DNA of 64,000 bases from Aldehydirespirator sp963662645 (GTDB taxonomy: Bacteria; Actinomycetota; Acidimicrobiia; Acidimicrobiales; Aldehydirespiratoraceae): positions 310,001-374,000 of the forward strand of contig OY759762.1 of NCBI GenBank assembly GCA_963662645.2. Direction: 5' to 3'. Of the stretch, positions 1-7,940 are shown in pieces; the first letter of the stretch is position 1; each line of letters starts with the position of its first letter. Both the position numbers and the translations under genes were made by a program. The notes under the pieces are model-generated. The model saw nothing but the letters and a program-made list of their open reading frames with translations, had not been told where the DNA came from and did no database searches.

Positions 1-300
1 TCCGACGCGCCGCAGGCCTTCCGGGTGGCAGAGCTGGTGAGGGAGCGTCTCCTCGAAGCCGCTCGCGACGAGATGCCCCACTCGATCGCGACCCGGGTGA
101 CCGAGTGGGACTGGCCCCTGGTTCGCTGCGAGATCATCGTCGAGCGCCCCTCGCAGAAGGCGATAGTGATCGGCCGGCGAGGATCGCTGCTCAAGGCAGT
201 CGGAACCGCAGTGCGCTCCCAGCTCCCCGAGGGCGCCTACCTGCAGCTGGCGGTGAAGGTCGACAAGAACTGGCAGCGGCGCCCCGACAGCCCCCGATAG
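1..300 (+). CDS. era: GTPase Era, C-terminal part (truncated by window edge)
   Basis: Only the last 99 codons are present; the frame is open from base 1, so the gene begins upstream. The fragment is the KH RNA-binding domain of Era, the ribosome-associated GTPase that helps 30S assembly by binding the 3' end of 16S rRNA. The visible signs are the pre-KH helix with the PHSIA stretch typical of Era and the KH-loop GxxG in IGRRG near residues 52-56 of the fragment. The GTPase domain lies outside the window. It is followed after about 40 bp by uppS, a common actinobacterial neighbour of era and recO. Confidence 0.9.
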   Translation, partial: SDAPQAFRVAELVRERLLEAARDEMPHSIATRVTEWDWPLVRCEIIVERPSQKAIVIGRRGSLLKAVGTAVRSQLPEGAYLQLAVKVDKNWQRRPDSPR

Positions 301-326
301 TCGCGCCGCCCCGGCGGGTCACGCGG

Positions 327-332
327 TAGCGT
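327..332 (+). promoter_or_regulatory. Candidate -10 hexamer (TAGCGT) of a leaderless uppS mRNA
   Basis: The hexamer TAGCGT fits the TANNNT -10 pattern and lies 7 nt before the ATG at 340. No Shine-Dalgarno is present. The same spacing recurs before glyS, dnaG and several other genes of the window. The call rests on this recurrence and is not proven. Confidence 0.4.
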
Positions 333-339
333 CGCGGTG

Positions 340-1098
340 ATGATCGCTGCGGCGTTGGACTTGGACCGCGTCCCCTCGCACGTCGCGTGCGTGATGGACG
401 GCAACGGACGCTGGGCCCAGTCTCGAGGCCTGCCGCGCACCGAGGGTCATCGGGCCGGCGAGGAGGCCCTGTTCGACGTGGTCGAGGGGGCCATCGACAT
501 AGGGGTCGAGTGGCTCACCGTCTACGCGTTCAGCACCGAGAATTGGCGACGACCAGCCGACGAGGTGCGCTTCCTGCTCGAGTTCAACGAAGACATCCTG
601 CTGCGCCGCCGCGACGAGCTCCACGAGCGGGGAGTGCGGATCCGGTTCGTGGGCCGCCGCGACCGCCGGGTGCCGAGACGGTTGCTCGACCTCATGGACG
701 ACGCCATTGCTCTCACCAAGCACAACCGCCGGATGACGTTCACGATCGCCTTCAACTATGGCGGACGGGCCGAGATTGTAGATGCGGTCAGAGCGGTCGT
801 GAGCTCGGGAATCTCGGCCGACAGGATCACCGAGCGCACCATCGCCTGCCGGCTGTACGACCCCGAGATGCCGGAGCCCGACCTGATGATCCGCACCTCC
901 GGCGAGTTCCGCACCTCCAATTTCCTGCTGTGGGAGTTGGCCTACAGCGAGCTGTACTTCACCGACACGGCGTGGCCCGACTTCCGGCGAGGCGACCTGT
1001 ATGAGGCGATCAGGGTCTACCAGGAGCGCGAGCGAAGGTTCGGGCGGGTCTCGCCCAACGGGGCGGGCCCGGCCTTCACCTCCAACGGCGACGGCTGA
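340..1098 (+). CDS. uppS: Isoprenyl transferase (undecaprenyl/decaprenyl diphosphate synthase)
   Basis: Cis-prenyltransferase that extends an allylic diphosphate with isopentenyl diphosphate to make the polyprenyl carrier for peptidoglycan and other envelope polymers. The 252-residue product has the family signature MDGNGRWA (catalytic Asp at residue 20), the GHRAG segment, and the C-terminal RTSGE and W-P-D-F motifs (RTSGE at about 185-189) that bind the homoallylic substrate. ATG 340 is preferred over the overlapping GTG 337 because a TAGCGT hexamer lies 7 nt upstream of ATG 340, as in other leaderless genes here. Its stop codon begins a copy of the AGAGGCCGAGCG repeat motif. The chain length of the product cannot be told from sequence. 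Confidence 0.93.
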   Translation: MIAAALDLDRVPSHVACVMDGNGRWAQSRGLPRTEGHRAGEEALFDVVEGAIDIGVEWLTVYAFSTENWRRPADEVRFLLEFNEDILLRRRDELHERGVRIRFVGRRDRRVPRRLLDLMDDAIALTKHNRRMTFTIAFNYGGRAEIVDAVRAVVSSGISADRITERTIACRLYDPEMPEPDLMIRTSGEFRTSNFLLWELAYSELYFTDTAWPDFRRGDLYEAIRVYQERERRFGRVSPNGAGPAFTSNGDG

Positions 1099-1115
1099 GA
1101 GGCCGAGCGAGTAGG
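1096..1115 (+). repeat. Short copy of the dispersed AGAGGCCGAGCGG repeat end
   Basis: The uppS stop TGA runs directly into GAGAGGCCGAGCGAGTAGG, a near match to the end of the ~90 bp dispersed repeat seen complete at 44181-44270. It fills the uppS-recO gap. Confidence 0.6.
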
Positions 1116-1116
1116 C

Positions 1117-1836
1117 GTGGCCCTCTACCGCGACGAGGCGGTGGTGCTGCGCACCTGGAAGCTGGGCGAGGCCGACCGCATCGTGAGCCTGCACACCCGC
1201 GGTCATGGCAAGGTCCGGGCGGTGGCCAAGGGGGTTCGCCGCACCCGCTCCAAGTTCGGCGCCCGGCTGGAGCCGGCCTGCCATGTGGCGGTGCAGCTCT
1301 ACCGGGGCCGCGGCGAGCTCGACACCCTCACCCAGGCTGAGACCATCGACCGGTTCACGGGCCTCAGGTCCGACCCCACCACGTTCGCCCAGGCCTCCGC
1401 CATGCTGGAGGCCGTCGACCAGCTGGCACCCGAGACCGGAGGCGACCCCGACCGCCACACAATGCTCGTGCGGGCTCTGGCCACCCTGGACCGCATCGAC
1501 AGCGACCTCGTCGTCGCGGGGTTCTTCCTGAAGCTGCTCGCCCTAGAGGGGGTGCAGCCCGAACTCGGCAGTTGCGTTGCCTGCGGCGGGGGCGAGCCCT
1601 TCGAGGCCCTCGACATTGCGGCCGGCGGGGTTCTGTGCCACCGGTGCCGCCAGGGCCGGCCGATCAGCCGCGACGCGCTGGAGATGCTGCGCCAGATCCT
1701 CGGCGGCCAGCTCGGAGCGGTGCTGCGCCGGCCGGCCGATGACGCCGCCAGGGAGGTGACCGCAATCGCAACGGCCGCAATCGAGGCCCACCTGGAGCGG
1801 CGGCTGCGGTCGGTGACGGTGCTGGAACGCGCATAG
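1117..1836 (+). CDS. recO: DNA repair protein RecO
   Basis: Recombination mediator that, with RecR and RecF, loads RecA on SSB-coated gapped DNA. The 239-residue protein has the N-terminal OB-fold typical of RecO (opening ALYRDEAVVLRTWKLGEADR) and a zinc-binding pair CxxC (Cys153, Cys156) plus CxxC (Cys174, Cys177), followed by the helical C-terminal domain. The start is GTG 1117, 18 bp after the uppS stop. The era-uppS-recO order is common in Actinobacteria. Confidence 0.93.
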   Translation: MALYRDEAVVLRTWKLGEADRIVSLHTRGHGKVRAVAKGVRRTRSKFGARLEPACHVAVQLYRGRGELDTLTQAETIDRFTGLRSDPTTFAQASAMLEAVDQLAPETGGDPDRHTMLVRALATLDRIDSDLVVAGFFLKLLALEGVQPELGSCVACGGGEPFEALDIAAGGVLCHRCRQGRPISRDALEMLRQILGGQLGAVLRRPADDAAREVTAIATAAIEAHLERRLRSVTVLERA

Positions 1837-1844
1837 CGGCTTCA

Positions 1845-1860
1845 CCCGCTCGGCCTCCTA
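1845..1860 (-). repeat. Short copy of the dispersed repeat end (minus orientation)
   Basis: Read on the minus strand this is TAGGAGGCCGAGCGGG, one insertion away from the consensus repeat end TAGAGGCCGAGCGGG. It occupies the recO-glyS gap and abuts the candidate glyS -10 hexamer. Confidence 0.5.
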
Positions 1861-1864
1861 CCCT
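1859..1864 (+). promoter_or_regulatory. Candidate -10 hexamer (TACCCT) of a leaderless glyS mRNA
   Basis: TACCCT lies 8 nt before ATG 1873. No ribosome binding site is seen. This placement favours ATG 1873 over the in-frame TTG 1864, whose first two bases fall within the hexamer. Confidence 0.35.
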
Positions 1865-1872
1865 TGGCGCCC

Positions 1873-3198
1873 ATGGCCGAGTCCCGCCCCAGCCCGGAGT
1901 TGTTCGACGCCATCGTCAACCTGTGCGTGCGGCGGGGATTCGTGTTCCGCTCCGCGGAGATCTACGGCGGCTTCCGCTCGGCCTACGACTACGGACCGCT
2001 GGGAGTGCTGCTGCTGCGCAACGTCAAGGAGCAGTGGTGGCGGTCGATGGTCCAGATGCGCCACGACGTGGTCGGCCTGGACGCGTCGATCCTGTCGCCG
2101 CCCGCGGTGTGGGAGGCCTCGGGCCATCTCGAGAACTTCACCGATCCGCTCGTGGACTGCCGCTCGTGCGGGACCCGCCACCGCTCCGACAAGCTGGAGG
2201 ATCCGGAGACCTGCCCGGAGTGCGGCGAGAGGGGCTCGCTGACCGAGCCGCGGCAGTTCAACCTCATGTTCGCCACCCACGCCGGTCCGGTGGCCGACTC
2301 GGCGGCCCAGGTTTACCTGCGGCCCGAGACGGCCCAGGGCATGTTCATCAACTTCGCCAACGTGCTGCGAGCCAGCCGCAAGCGCCCCCCGTTCGGCATC
2401 GCCCAGATAGGGAAGTCGTTCCGCAACGAGATCACGCCGGGCAACTTTGTGTTCCGCACCCGCGAGTTCGAGCAGATGGAGATGGAATACTTCGTCCCGC
2501 CGGACTCTGCCGCAGCCTGGTTCGAGCACTGGTGCGAGGCCCGCCACCAGTGGTACCTGGATCTGGGCATCAGAAATGAGATGCTGCGGCTGAGGGCCCA
2601 CGGAGCCGACGAGCTGAGCCACTACTCGTCGGCCACCTCCGACGTCGAGTTCCTGTTTCCCTGGGGCTGGGACGAGCTGGAGGGCATCGCCAACCGGGGC
2701 GACTACGACCTGCGCTGCCACGCCGAGCATTCGGGCGAGCGCCTGGAGTTCTTCGACCCGGCCACCGAGGAGCACTACGTGCCCCACGTGATCGAGCCCG
2801 CCGCGGGCGCCACCCGGGCGGCCATGGCCTTCCTGATGTCGGCCTACGACACCGAGGAGGTCAACAACGCCGAGCGGGTGGTGCTCCGCCTCGACCGCCG
2901 GCTGGCGCCGTACCAGGTGGCGGTGCTGCCGCTGTCGCGCAAGGACGTTCTGGTGCCGGTGGCCGAGCGGGTGTTCGACCTGCTCAAGGGCCGCTGGAGC
3001 TGCGACTACGACGAGACCCAGGCCATAGGTCGCCGCTACCGGCGCCAGGACGAGATCGGAACCCCGCTGTGCGTGACCATCGACTTCGACACGCTCGAAG
3101 ACGACGCCGCGACGGTGCGCGACCGCGACTCCATGGCCCAGGACCGCGTCAGCATCGACCGCCTCCCCACCTACCTGACCGAACAACTCCAGCAGTAA
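1873..3198 (+). CDS. glyS: Glycine--tRNA ligase, single-chain (alpha2) type
   Basis: Class II aminoacyl-tRNA synthetase charging tRNA-Gly. The 441-residue product is the eukaryal/actinobacterial homodimeric type and not the bacterial alpha2beta2 type. Visible features are the opening motif GFVFRSAEIYGG and YDYGPLG, a CxxC...CxxC zinc site near residues 94-116, motif 2 around FRNEITPGNFVFRTREFEQME, and the C-terminal anticodon-binding domain beginning near APYQVAVLPLS. ATG 1873 is chosen over the upstream TTG 1864 because of the -10-like hexamer just before it. It is followed 59 bp downstream by dnaG. Confidence 0.95.
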   Translation: MAESRPSPELFDAIVNLCVRRGFVFRSAEIYGGFRSAYDYGPLGVLLLRNVKEQWWRSMVQMRHDVVGLDASILSPPAVWEASGHLENFTDPLVDCRSCGTRHRSDKLEDPETCPECGERGSLTEPRQFNLMFATHAGPVADSAAQVYLRPETAQGMFINFANVLRASRKRPPFGIAQIGKSFRNEITPGNFVFRTREFEQMEMEYFVPPDSAAAWFEHWCEARHQWYLDLGIRNEMLRLRAHGADELSHYSSATSDVEFLFPWGWDELEGIANRGDYDLRCHAEHSGERLEFFDPATEEHYVPHVIEPAAGATRAAMAFLMSAYDTEEVNNAERVVLRLDRRLAPYQVAVLPLSRKDVLVPVAERVFDLLKGRWSCDYDETQAIGRRYRRQDEIGTPLCVTIDFDTLEDDAATVRDRDSMAQDRVSIDRLPTYLTEQLQQ

Positions 3199-3243
3199 CC
3201 CGCTCAGCAGAGACACGCGCCCTCCCATGTCCGGTAGCGCTGG

Positions 3244-3249
3244 TAGGTT
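3244..3249 (+). promoter_or_regulatory. Candidate -10 hexamer (TAGGTT) of a leaderless dnaG mRNA
   Basis: TAGGTT lies 8 nt before the dnaG ATG at 3258 and no Shine-Dalgarno precedes that codon, the arrangement of a leaderless transcript. Confidence 0.45.
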
Positions 3250-3257
3250 CGGCCCGA

Positions 3258-5084
3258 ATGGGGATCGTGGCGGACGACATCGCCCGGGTGCGGGCGGCGA
3301 CCGACATCGTCGCGATCATCGCCGAGCACACCGAGATCAAGCGGTCCGGGAGGCAGTGGATGGCCCGCTGCCCCCTGCACGGCGAGCGCACGCCGTCGCT
3401 GTCGGTGTCGCCCGGCAAGGGCGTGTACTACTGCTTCGGCTGCCAGCGCAGCGGCGACGTCATCACCTTCGTGCAGGAGATCGAGGGACTCGACTTCGCG
3501 GGCGCGGTCGAGCTTCTGGCCGGGCGGGCCGGGATCAGGCTGCACTACACCAGCCGCGACGAGAGCGCGGCCCGCAGCCGCCGACGGAGGCTTCTGGAGG
3601 AGGTGGCCAAGGCCAGGGACTTCTACCACCAGCGGCTGCTCGACGGCCGGGACGCCGGGCCAGCCCGCAACTATCTCCGGTCCCGCGGCTACGACGGCGA
3701 CCTGGTGCGCCGCTGGAAGATCGGGTGGGCACCAGACGGCTGGGACCATCTGGCGAGGCATCTGGGCCTGTCCGACGAAGACCTGAGCGACTCGGGACTG
3801 GGCTTCGTGAACCGGGGCGGGCGCCAGCAGGACTTCTTCCGCGGCCGGATTATGTTCCCCATCACCGACGAGCGGGGCGATCCGGTCGGCTTCGGCGGCC
3901 GGATCATGCCCGGTACCGACGGCCCCAAGTACTTGAACACCTCGACCGACGCCAAGACCTACGACAAGAGCAAGGTCCTCTACGGGCTGCACGAGCACCG
4001 CAAGGAGATCGTCAAGGCGGGCCGGGCGGTGGTGTGCGAGGGCTACACCGACGTGATCGGGTGCGCCGAGGCCGGCATTGAACTGGCCGTGGCCACCTGC
4101 GGAACCGCCCTGACCGAGGAGCATGTGCGGCTGCTGAAGCGGTTCTCGGCCGACCGGCTGGTGCTGGCCTTCGACGCCGACGCCGCGGGGGCCGCGGCCG
4201 CGGGCCGCGTCTATGCCTGGGAGCGCCAGTTCGAGCTGGAGGTGCTGGTGGCCGATCTGCCCCCCGGCAAGGACCCCGGGGATCTGGGTCGCGCCGAACC
4301 GGAGGCTCTCCATCGGGCGATGGAGCACGCTCTGCCTTTCCTGCAGTTCCGGGTGGATCGGGCCCTGGCCAGCGCCGACCTGTCCACCATCGAGAGCCGG
4401 GCCCGGTCCGCGGAGAGGGCGGTGGCGGTGGTCAACGAGCATCCCGACCCCATGGTGCGCGACCCGCACGTCGTCGAGATCGCGGACCGGTGCCATGTGG
4501 ATCCCGACCACCTGCGACGGTTCGCGGCCGGCGGCCCCAGCATGGCACCGGCCCGATCGGCGGGCGCCGGTCCGGCCCGAGGATCAGCCGACGATCGCCT
4601 GACGCCCGAGGACGAGGCTCTGCAGCTGGCCGTTCACCGGCCCGACGAGGTGGCCGGACGCCTGCACGCCATGCTTTTCGGGGATCCGGTGCACCGCGAG
4701 GCCTTCGAGGCCCTCGAACACGAGAGGGGAGTGGTAGAGGCCTCCGACCGGGTGTCGCAACCGGCGGCGCAACTGTTGCGCCGGCTCGCGGTGGACGCGG
4801 GCGACGCGTCCGTCGAGGATGTGCTGGCCCGCGTGGCCCGGCTCACCGCCAGCCGGGCCATGAACGACCTGCGTCGCCTGGCGGCCTCCGCCGGCGATCC
4901 CAACCTGCGCCAGCAGTACAGCGCGAGCGTCGCCTGGCTCAAGTCGCAGTCGGAGCGGCTCGACGAGCGGAACACCCGCGGCGACGCGCTGGCCAGCCTG
5001 CTCCCCTGGCTGATCGAGCACGGTCGCCGCATCGAGGGGTCGGCCTCGGGGTCGCTGGTAGCATCACGGTCCGATCCGGGGTAG
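3258..5084 (+). CDS. dnaG: DNA primase
   Basis: Synthesises RNA primers for chromosome replication in complex with the replicative helicase. The 608-residue protein has the N-terminal CHC2 zinc finger (Cys38, His41, Cys59, Cys62), the RNA-polymerase-like basic subdomain, a TOPRIM domain with the catalytic Glu in VCEGYTDV (Glu261) and the DxD in FDADAAG (Asp306, Asp308), and a C-terminal helicase-interaction region. The reading frame is open further upstream, but ATG 3258 begins the conserved protein and follows a -10-like hexamer. The stop codon TAG at 5082-5084 lies inside the 5' acceptor arm of the following tRNA-Asn gene. Confidence 0.95.
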   Translation: MGIVADDIARVRAATDIVAIIAEHTEIKRSGRQWMARCPLHGERTPSLSVSPGKGVYYCFGCQRSGDVITFVQEIEGLDFAGAVELLAGRAGIRLHYTSRDESAARSRRRRLLEEVAKARDFYHQRLLDGRDAGPARNYLRSRGYDGDLVRRWKIGWAPDGWDHLARHLGLSDEDLSDSGLGFVNRGGRQQDFFRGRIMFPITDERGDPVGFGGRIMPGTDGPKYLNTSTDAKTYDKSKVLYGLHEHRKEIVKAGRAVVCEGYTDVIGCAEAGIELAVATCGTALTEEHVRLLKRFSADRLVLAFDADAAGAAAAGRVYAWERQFELEVLVADLPPGKDPGDLGRAEPEALHRAMEHALPFLQFRVDRALASADLSTIESRARSAERAVAVVNEHPDPMVRDPHVVEIADRCHVDPDHLRRFAAGGPSMAPARSAGAGPARGSADDRLTPEDEALQLAVHRPDEVAGRLHAMLFGDPVHREAFEALEHERGVVEASDRVSQPAAQLLRRLAVDAGDASVEDVLARVARLTASRAMNDLRRLAASAGDPNLRQQYSASVAWLKSQSERLDERNTRGDALASLLPWLIEHGRRIEGSASGSLVASRSDPG

Positions 5085-5150
5085 CTCAACCGGCAGAGCA
5101 AGCGGCTGTTAACCGCTAGGTTGTGGGTTCGAGTCCCACCCCCGGAGCCA
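5075..5150 (+). tRNA. tRNA-Asn (anticodon GTT)
   Basis: A full cloverleaf can be folded: acceptor TCCGGGG with CCCCGGA, D arm GCTC/GAGC, anticodon stem AGCGG/CCGCT enclosing CTGTTAA, T arm GTGGG-TTCGAGT-CCCAC, discriminator G and an encoded CCA. The anticodon is GTT, reading Asn codons. Its first ten bases overlap the end of dnaG. A TAGCAT hexamer at 5059-5064 may be its own -10 box. Confidence 0.95.
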
Positions 5151-5237
5151 TAGCACGGCGCTCATTCGTCGTCTGCGAGCAGCCCGGAGGTTTCCAGCGC
5201 ATCGGTAACCCATCCCTCAGCGCGGCCCGAGTTTGAC

Positions 5238-5264
5238 TTGTAATCGTATAGTGTCGTCTTGTAA
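5238..5264 (+). promoter_or_regulatory. Candidate promoter/operator of the AbrB-PIN toxin-antitoxin pair
   Basis: An AT-richer stretch contains a -10-like TATAGT at 5247-5252 flanked by two direct CTTGTAA repeats 20 bp apart (5238-5244 and 5258-5264), just before the antitoxin start at 5274. Spaced direct repeats of this sort suit binding by an AbrB-type antitoxin that represses its own operon. This is inference from position and repeats only. Confidence 0.35.
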
Positions 5265-5273
5265 GGTGTCGGC

Positions 5274-5516
5274 ATGATGATCGTTCGCCATCACGTCTCG
5301 CACCGGGGCCAGGTGGCGCTGCCCGCCGAGACCCGTCGCCGATGGAAAATTGCCGACGGCGGACCAGTCGAGATCGCCGATCTCGGCACCGCATTGCTGG
5401 TCGTCCCCGCAGACGGCGACGGGCTGCGCAGTTTGCTCGCCGAGGCAATCGAAGAAGCGGGCGGATACGCGGCGCTCGCCGCCGACGTCGCTGCCGAAGA
5501 TCCCGACTTGGCATGA
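5274..5516 (+). CDS. AbrB/MazE-like antitoxin (SpoVT-AbrB fold)
   Basis: An 80-residue protein opening with VRHHVSHRGQVALPAETRRRW, matching the swapped-hairpin DNA-binding fold in which 'GQVTLPKEIR' is the usual core. The C-terminal half is Ala- and Glu-rich, as expected for the toxin-binding tail. The next gene begins 6 bp downstream and looks PIN-like, so the pair is read as a toxin-antitoxin module in which this protein neutralises the toxin and represses the operon. Two ATG codons at 5274 and 5277 could each serve as the start. It lies in the accessory pocket between tRNA-Asn and the CAT tRNA. Confidence 0.65.
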   Translation: MMIVRHHVSHRGQVALPAETRRRWKIADGGPVEIADLGTALLVVPADGDGLRSLLAEAIEEAGGYAALAADVAAEDPDLA

Positions 5517-5522
5517 GCGTCA

Positions 5523-5966
5523 GTGAGCGGCGCGGTTCTTGTCGATGACCACTTGCTGCTGGCCGTGCTGCTCGGCAGGGAGCCGACGGCCCTTCGGCTC
5601 AGCGACGCCCGCATCGCCACGACGGGCCTGTGGTATCACCGACTGTGCCGGGCGGTGATCGACTCGACGGTCGTCGGCTCGATGTCACGCCGACTGTCCG
5701 GGCTCGCCCCCGCCGCCGCCTCAGCGGCCATCGCGTCGCTCGTGCGACTTCCAGCGGACATCGAGATGGTGTCGCTGCGCACATTGGGGTGGCCGATGGC
5801 CGAACTGCTGTCCGGCGGACTGCGGCTGAACCTGCTGTCACTGGAAGCAATCGCCGCCGCACGCGTCATCGACGCCGAGATATGCCTCGCCGCCGCCGAC
5901 CGCAACGAGTCGCTGATAGAAGCCGCACCCACACTCGGGTTGAACGTCCGAACAATCGAAGCCTGA
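5523..5966 (+). CDS. PIN-like toxin of a type II toxin-antitoxin pair (tentative)
   Basis: A 147-residue protein that starts with VLVDDHLLLAVLLG, resembling the first strand and acidic residue of PIN nucleases, and ends with AEICLAAADRNESLIEAA...LGLNV, resembling the PIN C-terminus where the last acidic residue (ADRN) sits. PIN toxins cut tRNA or mRNA with a divalent metal held by conserved acidic residues. The middle is divergent, so the fold assignment is tentative. The start is GTG 5523; the ATG at 5513 overlapping the antitoxin stop is in another frame. The toxin role is inferred mainly from the upstream AbrB-like gene. Confidence 0.5.
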   Translation: MSGAVLVDDHLLLAVLLGREPTALRLSDARIATTGLWYHRLCRAVIDSTVVGSMSRRLSGLAPAAASAAIASLVRLPADIEMVSLRTLGWPMAELLSGGLRLNLLSLEAIAAARVIDAEICLAAADRNESLIEAAPTLGLNVRTIEA

Positions 5967-6038
5967 GCCCTTCCGGGGCATGGACGCCGCCCCGGCCGTG
6001 CCCGCCCGTGCGCCGACGGCTTGGGGGCAAGGGGCCGG

Positions 6039-6044
6039 TAGGGT
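6039..6044 (+). promoter_or_regulatory. Candidate -10 hexamer (TAGGGT) of the CAT-anticodon tRNA
   Basis: TAGGGT lies 6 nt before the first base of the tRNA at 6051, the spacing expected if transcription starts at or next to the mature 5' end. Confidence 0.4.
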
Positions 6045-6050
6045 CGCAGT

Positions 6051-6123
<73 letters not shown>

Positions 6124-6157
6124 CCGAGTCCACGAGCGGAACCCAAGAGGTTCACCC

Positions 6158-7339
6158 ATGGCTCCAGATCCTGACACTGCCGAGCCGCGACCTGCATGGT
6201 TCGTGGGAGCGGCATTCGGGGGCGGCACCATCGACCAGACCAACCGCTTCATCGAAGAAGGAGTATGGGAGCACGATTTCCCCGACCGCTGGATCGAGGA
6301 GGTCAAAGTCCATTCATGTGGGCGATCGCATCGCCATCAAGTCCACATACACCAAGAAGTACGGCCTGCCCTTCGACAATCGCGGTCAGACAGTCTCGGC
6401 AATGGCCATAAAGGCCGTCGGGGTCGTGACCGGCAACCCGGACGTATCGATGTCCTCCGCACTGAGCGCCGCAGCCTGTTGCGGCAAGGCAGGGTCGCCT
6501 GCTCCTTCGAAGAGTTGACCACAGACACCCCTCGGAATCGTCTCGTCAAGGCAGCCCTCAACAAGTTGCGCGGCATTGTGAGTGAGGAGTCTCTGGTCAG
6601 GCGGTGCCGGAGCCTCGACGCGGCTCTCGACCGAGCCGGAGTGGGCGACGAGACCTCCGCAGGCATCCGTTCGAGGAGTATCCGAGACGCTGTCGCCGCG
6701 GACAGGGCTAACGCCGAGGACCGCCAGATGCTCGCGGCCGCGGAGTTGGCCCTCAGGCTGAGTCTGCCCACCGAGGATCCCGGCCGCGCTCGCCTGCCCG
6801 CACCCGATAGGGACGAAGTATGGGCGAGAGAACTGTTCGAGAAGGCGATGGGAGGCTTCTACAGCACGGTGCTCGGTCCCCGCGGGTGGTCGGTCAACCC
6901 CGGCAAGAGGATCCACTGGCCGATCGAGGAGCGGACCAAGACTTCGCGAATGGATGAGATCATGCCCGGGATGCAGACCGACATCGTCTTGGAGAGCCCT
7001 CCAACCGGTGAGCACCGTCGCAGGCATCGCATGGTCATCGACACCAAGTTCACCAGCATCTTGAAGCCGGGCTATCGCAGGTCATTGACCCTGGACAGGG
7101 GCTACATCTTCCAGATGTACGCCTATCTGAGATCCCAGGAAAGCGACAGTGACACCAGATCCCTCGATTCGTCTGGACTGCTGCTGCATCCCTCCGTCGG
7201 CGAGGATGTCGACGAGTCCGCGGTAATCCAAGGGCACAGAATACGCTTCGCCACGGTGGACCTGGCCGCCGACAGCACCGCCATCCGAGCACGGCTCATC
7301 GCCCTGGCCGACGAAGCCGCGGCATCACGCCCAAGCTGA
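6158..7339 (+). pseudogene. McrB N-terminus fused to McrC C-terminus: decayed McrBC restriction locus
   Basis: Residues 13-49 (from WFVGAAFGGGTIDQTNRF to WIEEVK) match the N-terminal recognition domain of McrB-family proteins. The match then continues in another frame (HVGDRIAIKSTYTKKYGLPF, 6315-6374, to VVTGNPD at about 6443) after what looks like one extra A in the AAA run at 6305-6307. From about 6458 the first frame resumes as McrC: SFEELTTDTPRNR, then FEKAMGGFY and the nuclease motif with Asp in TDIVLE and D-x-K in IDTKF. The whole McrB AAA+ GTPase domain and the McrC N-terminus are missing. The open 393-codon frame is therefore a deletion fusion plus a frameshift, and restriction of methylated DNA cannot be expected from it. 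A free-standing McrC nuclease fragment might still be made. Confidence 0.8.
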
Positions 7340-7700
7340 TCGACTACGGGACGCCGCTCAGAGCCTGGTCCCAGAACGTTGTCCGCTACTCCCTCAAAAC
7401 GTTAGGTAAAAGACCCTCAAAGTGTTATGTGTGCGTGGGTGGCCGACAAGGCTGCCCAGCCTGTAGACGGACGTGCTGGCCGCAGCTGGCGTACGCCACC
7501 ACCGCGAAGCGTTGATTACGCCGGTCTGGTCGTCGTCACCGCACGGGGCCCCGCGTATCGTCGCCCAGACGGCATTCAGGTAGTCCCCGCCACAATGCTC
7601 GGCCCCTGACCAGCACCCGGACCGCGGGCCCTCAGATAACGCCTGATACACAAGAACTCCTGACAGGCTGTATGGTTGCACTAATGCTATCATATCTACG
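7340..7700 (+). other. 361 bp gap without a confident gene; possible gene remnant
   Basis: No intact gene is recognised. A short plus-strand frame (about 7427-7609) ends in YRRPDGIQVVPATMLGP, which recalls the C-terminal end of DUF4143-type ATPases, so it may be the tail of a deleted gene. The resemblance is weak. The stretch directly before the HicA start is AT-richer than its surroundings (for example TATCAT at 7688-7693), fitting a promoter or operator for the hicAB pair. Confidence 0.3.
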
Positions 7701-7940
7701 GTGGACAAGGCGTTGGCGAGGATCAGGGGGAACCCCCGGAACGTCCGGTTCGACGACCTGCGCAAGGTCTGCGACCGCTACTTCGGGCAACCTCGGGCAA
7801 GAGGCAGCCACCTGTTCTACAAGACGCCCTGGCAGGGCGAGCCGCTGGTCAACATCCAGTCCGTGAAGGGCATGGCCAAGCCCTATCAGGTACGACAGGT
7901 CATCAAGGCAATCGACAAACTAGGGGAGGAATCGCCATGA
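7701..7940 (+). CDS. hicA: HicA-family mRNA interferase toxin
   Basis: A 79-residue protein with the dsRBD-like HicA fold: the FDDLRKVCDRYFG helix, the catalytic-His segment RGSHLFYKTPW, and a C-terminal KGMAKPYQVRQVIKAI typical of the YcfA/HicA family. The His in GSH is the expected catalytic residue for ribosome-independent mRNA cleavage. The start is GTG 7701. It overlaps hicB by ATGA at 7937-7940, so the two are coupled. It is one of two toxin-antitoxin modules flanking the McrBC remnant. Confidence 0.88.
   Translation: MDKALARIRGNPRNVRFDDLRKVCDRYFGQPRARGSHLFYKTPWQGEPLVNIQSVKGMAKPYQVRQVIKAIDKLGEESP

Noticed and set aside
319..1458. Long minus-strand frame antisense to uppS and recO (and similar long antisense frames such as 1858-3228, 3204-4511, 55804-57597)
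   Set aside because: Very high GC suppresses stop codons in antisense frames; the plus-strand proteins have clear family motifs, and these frames have none.
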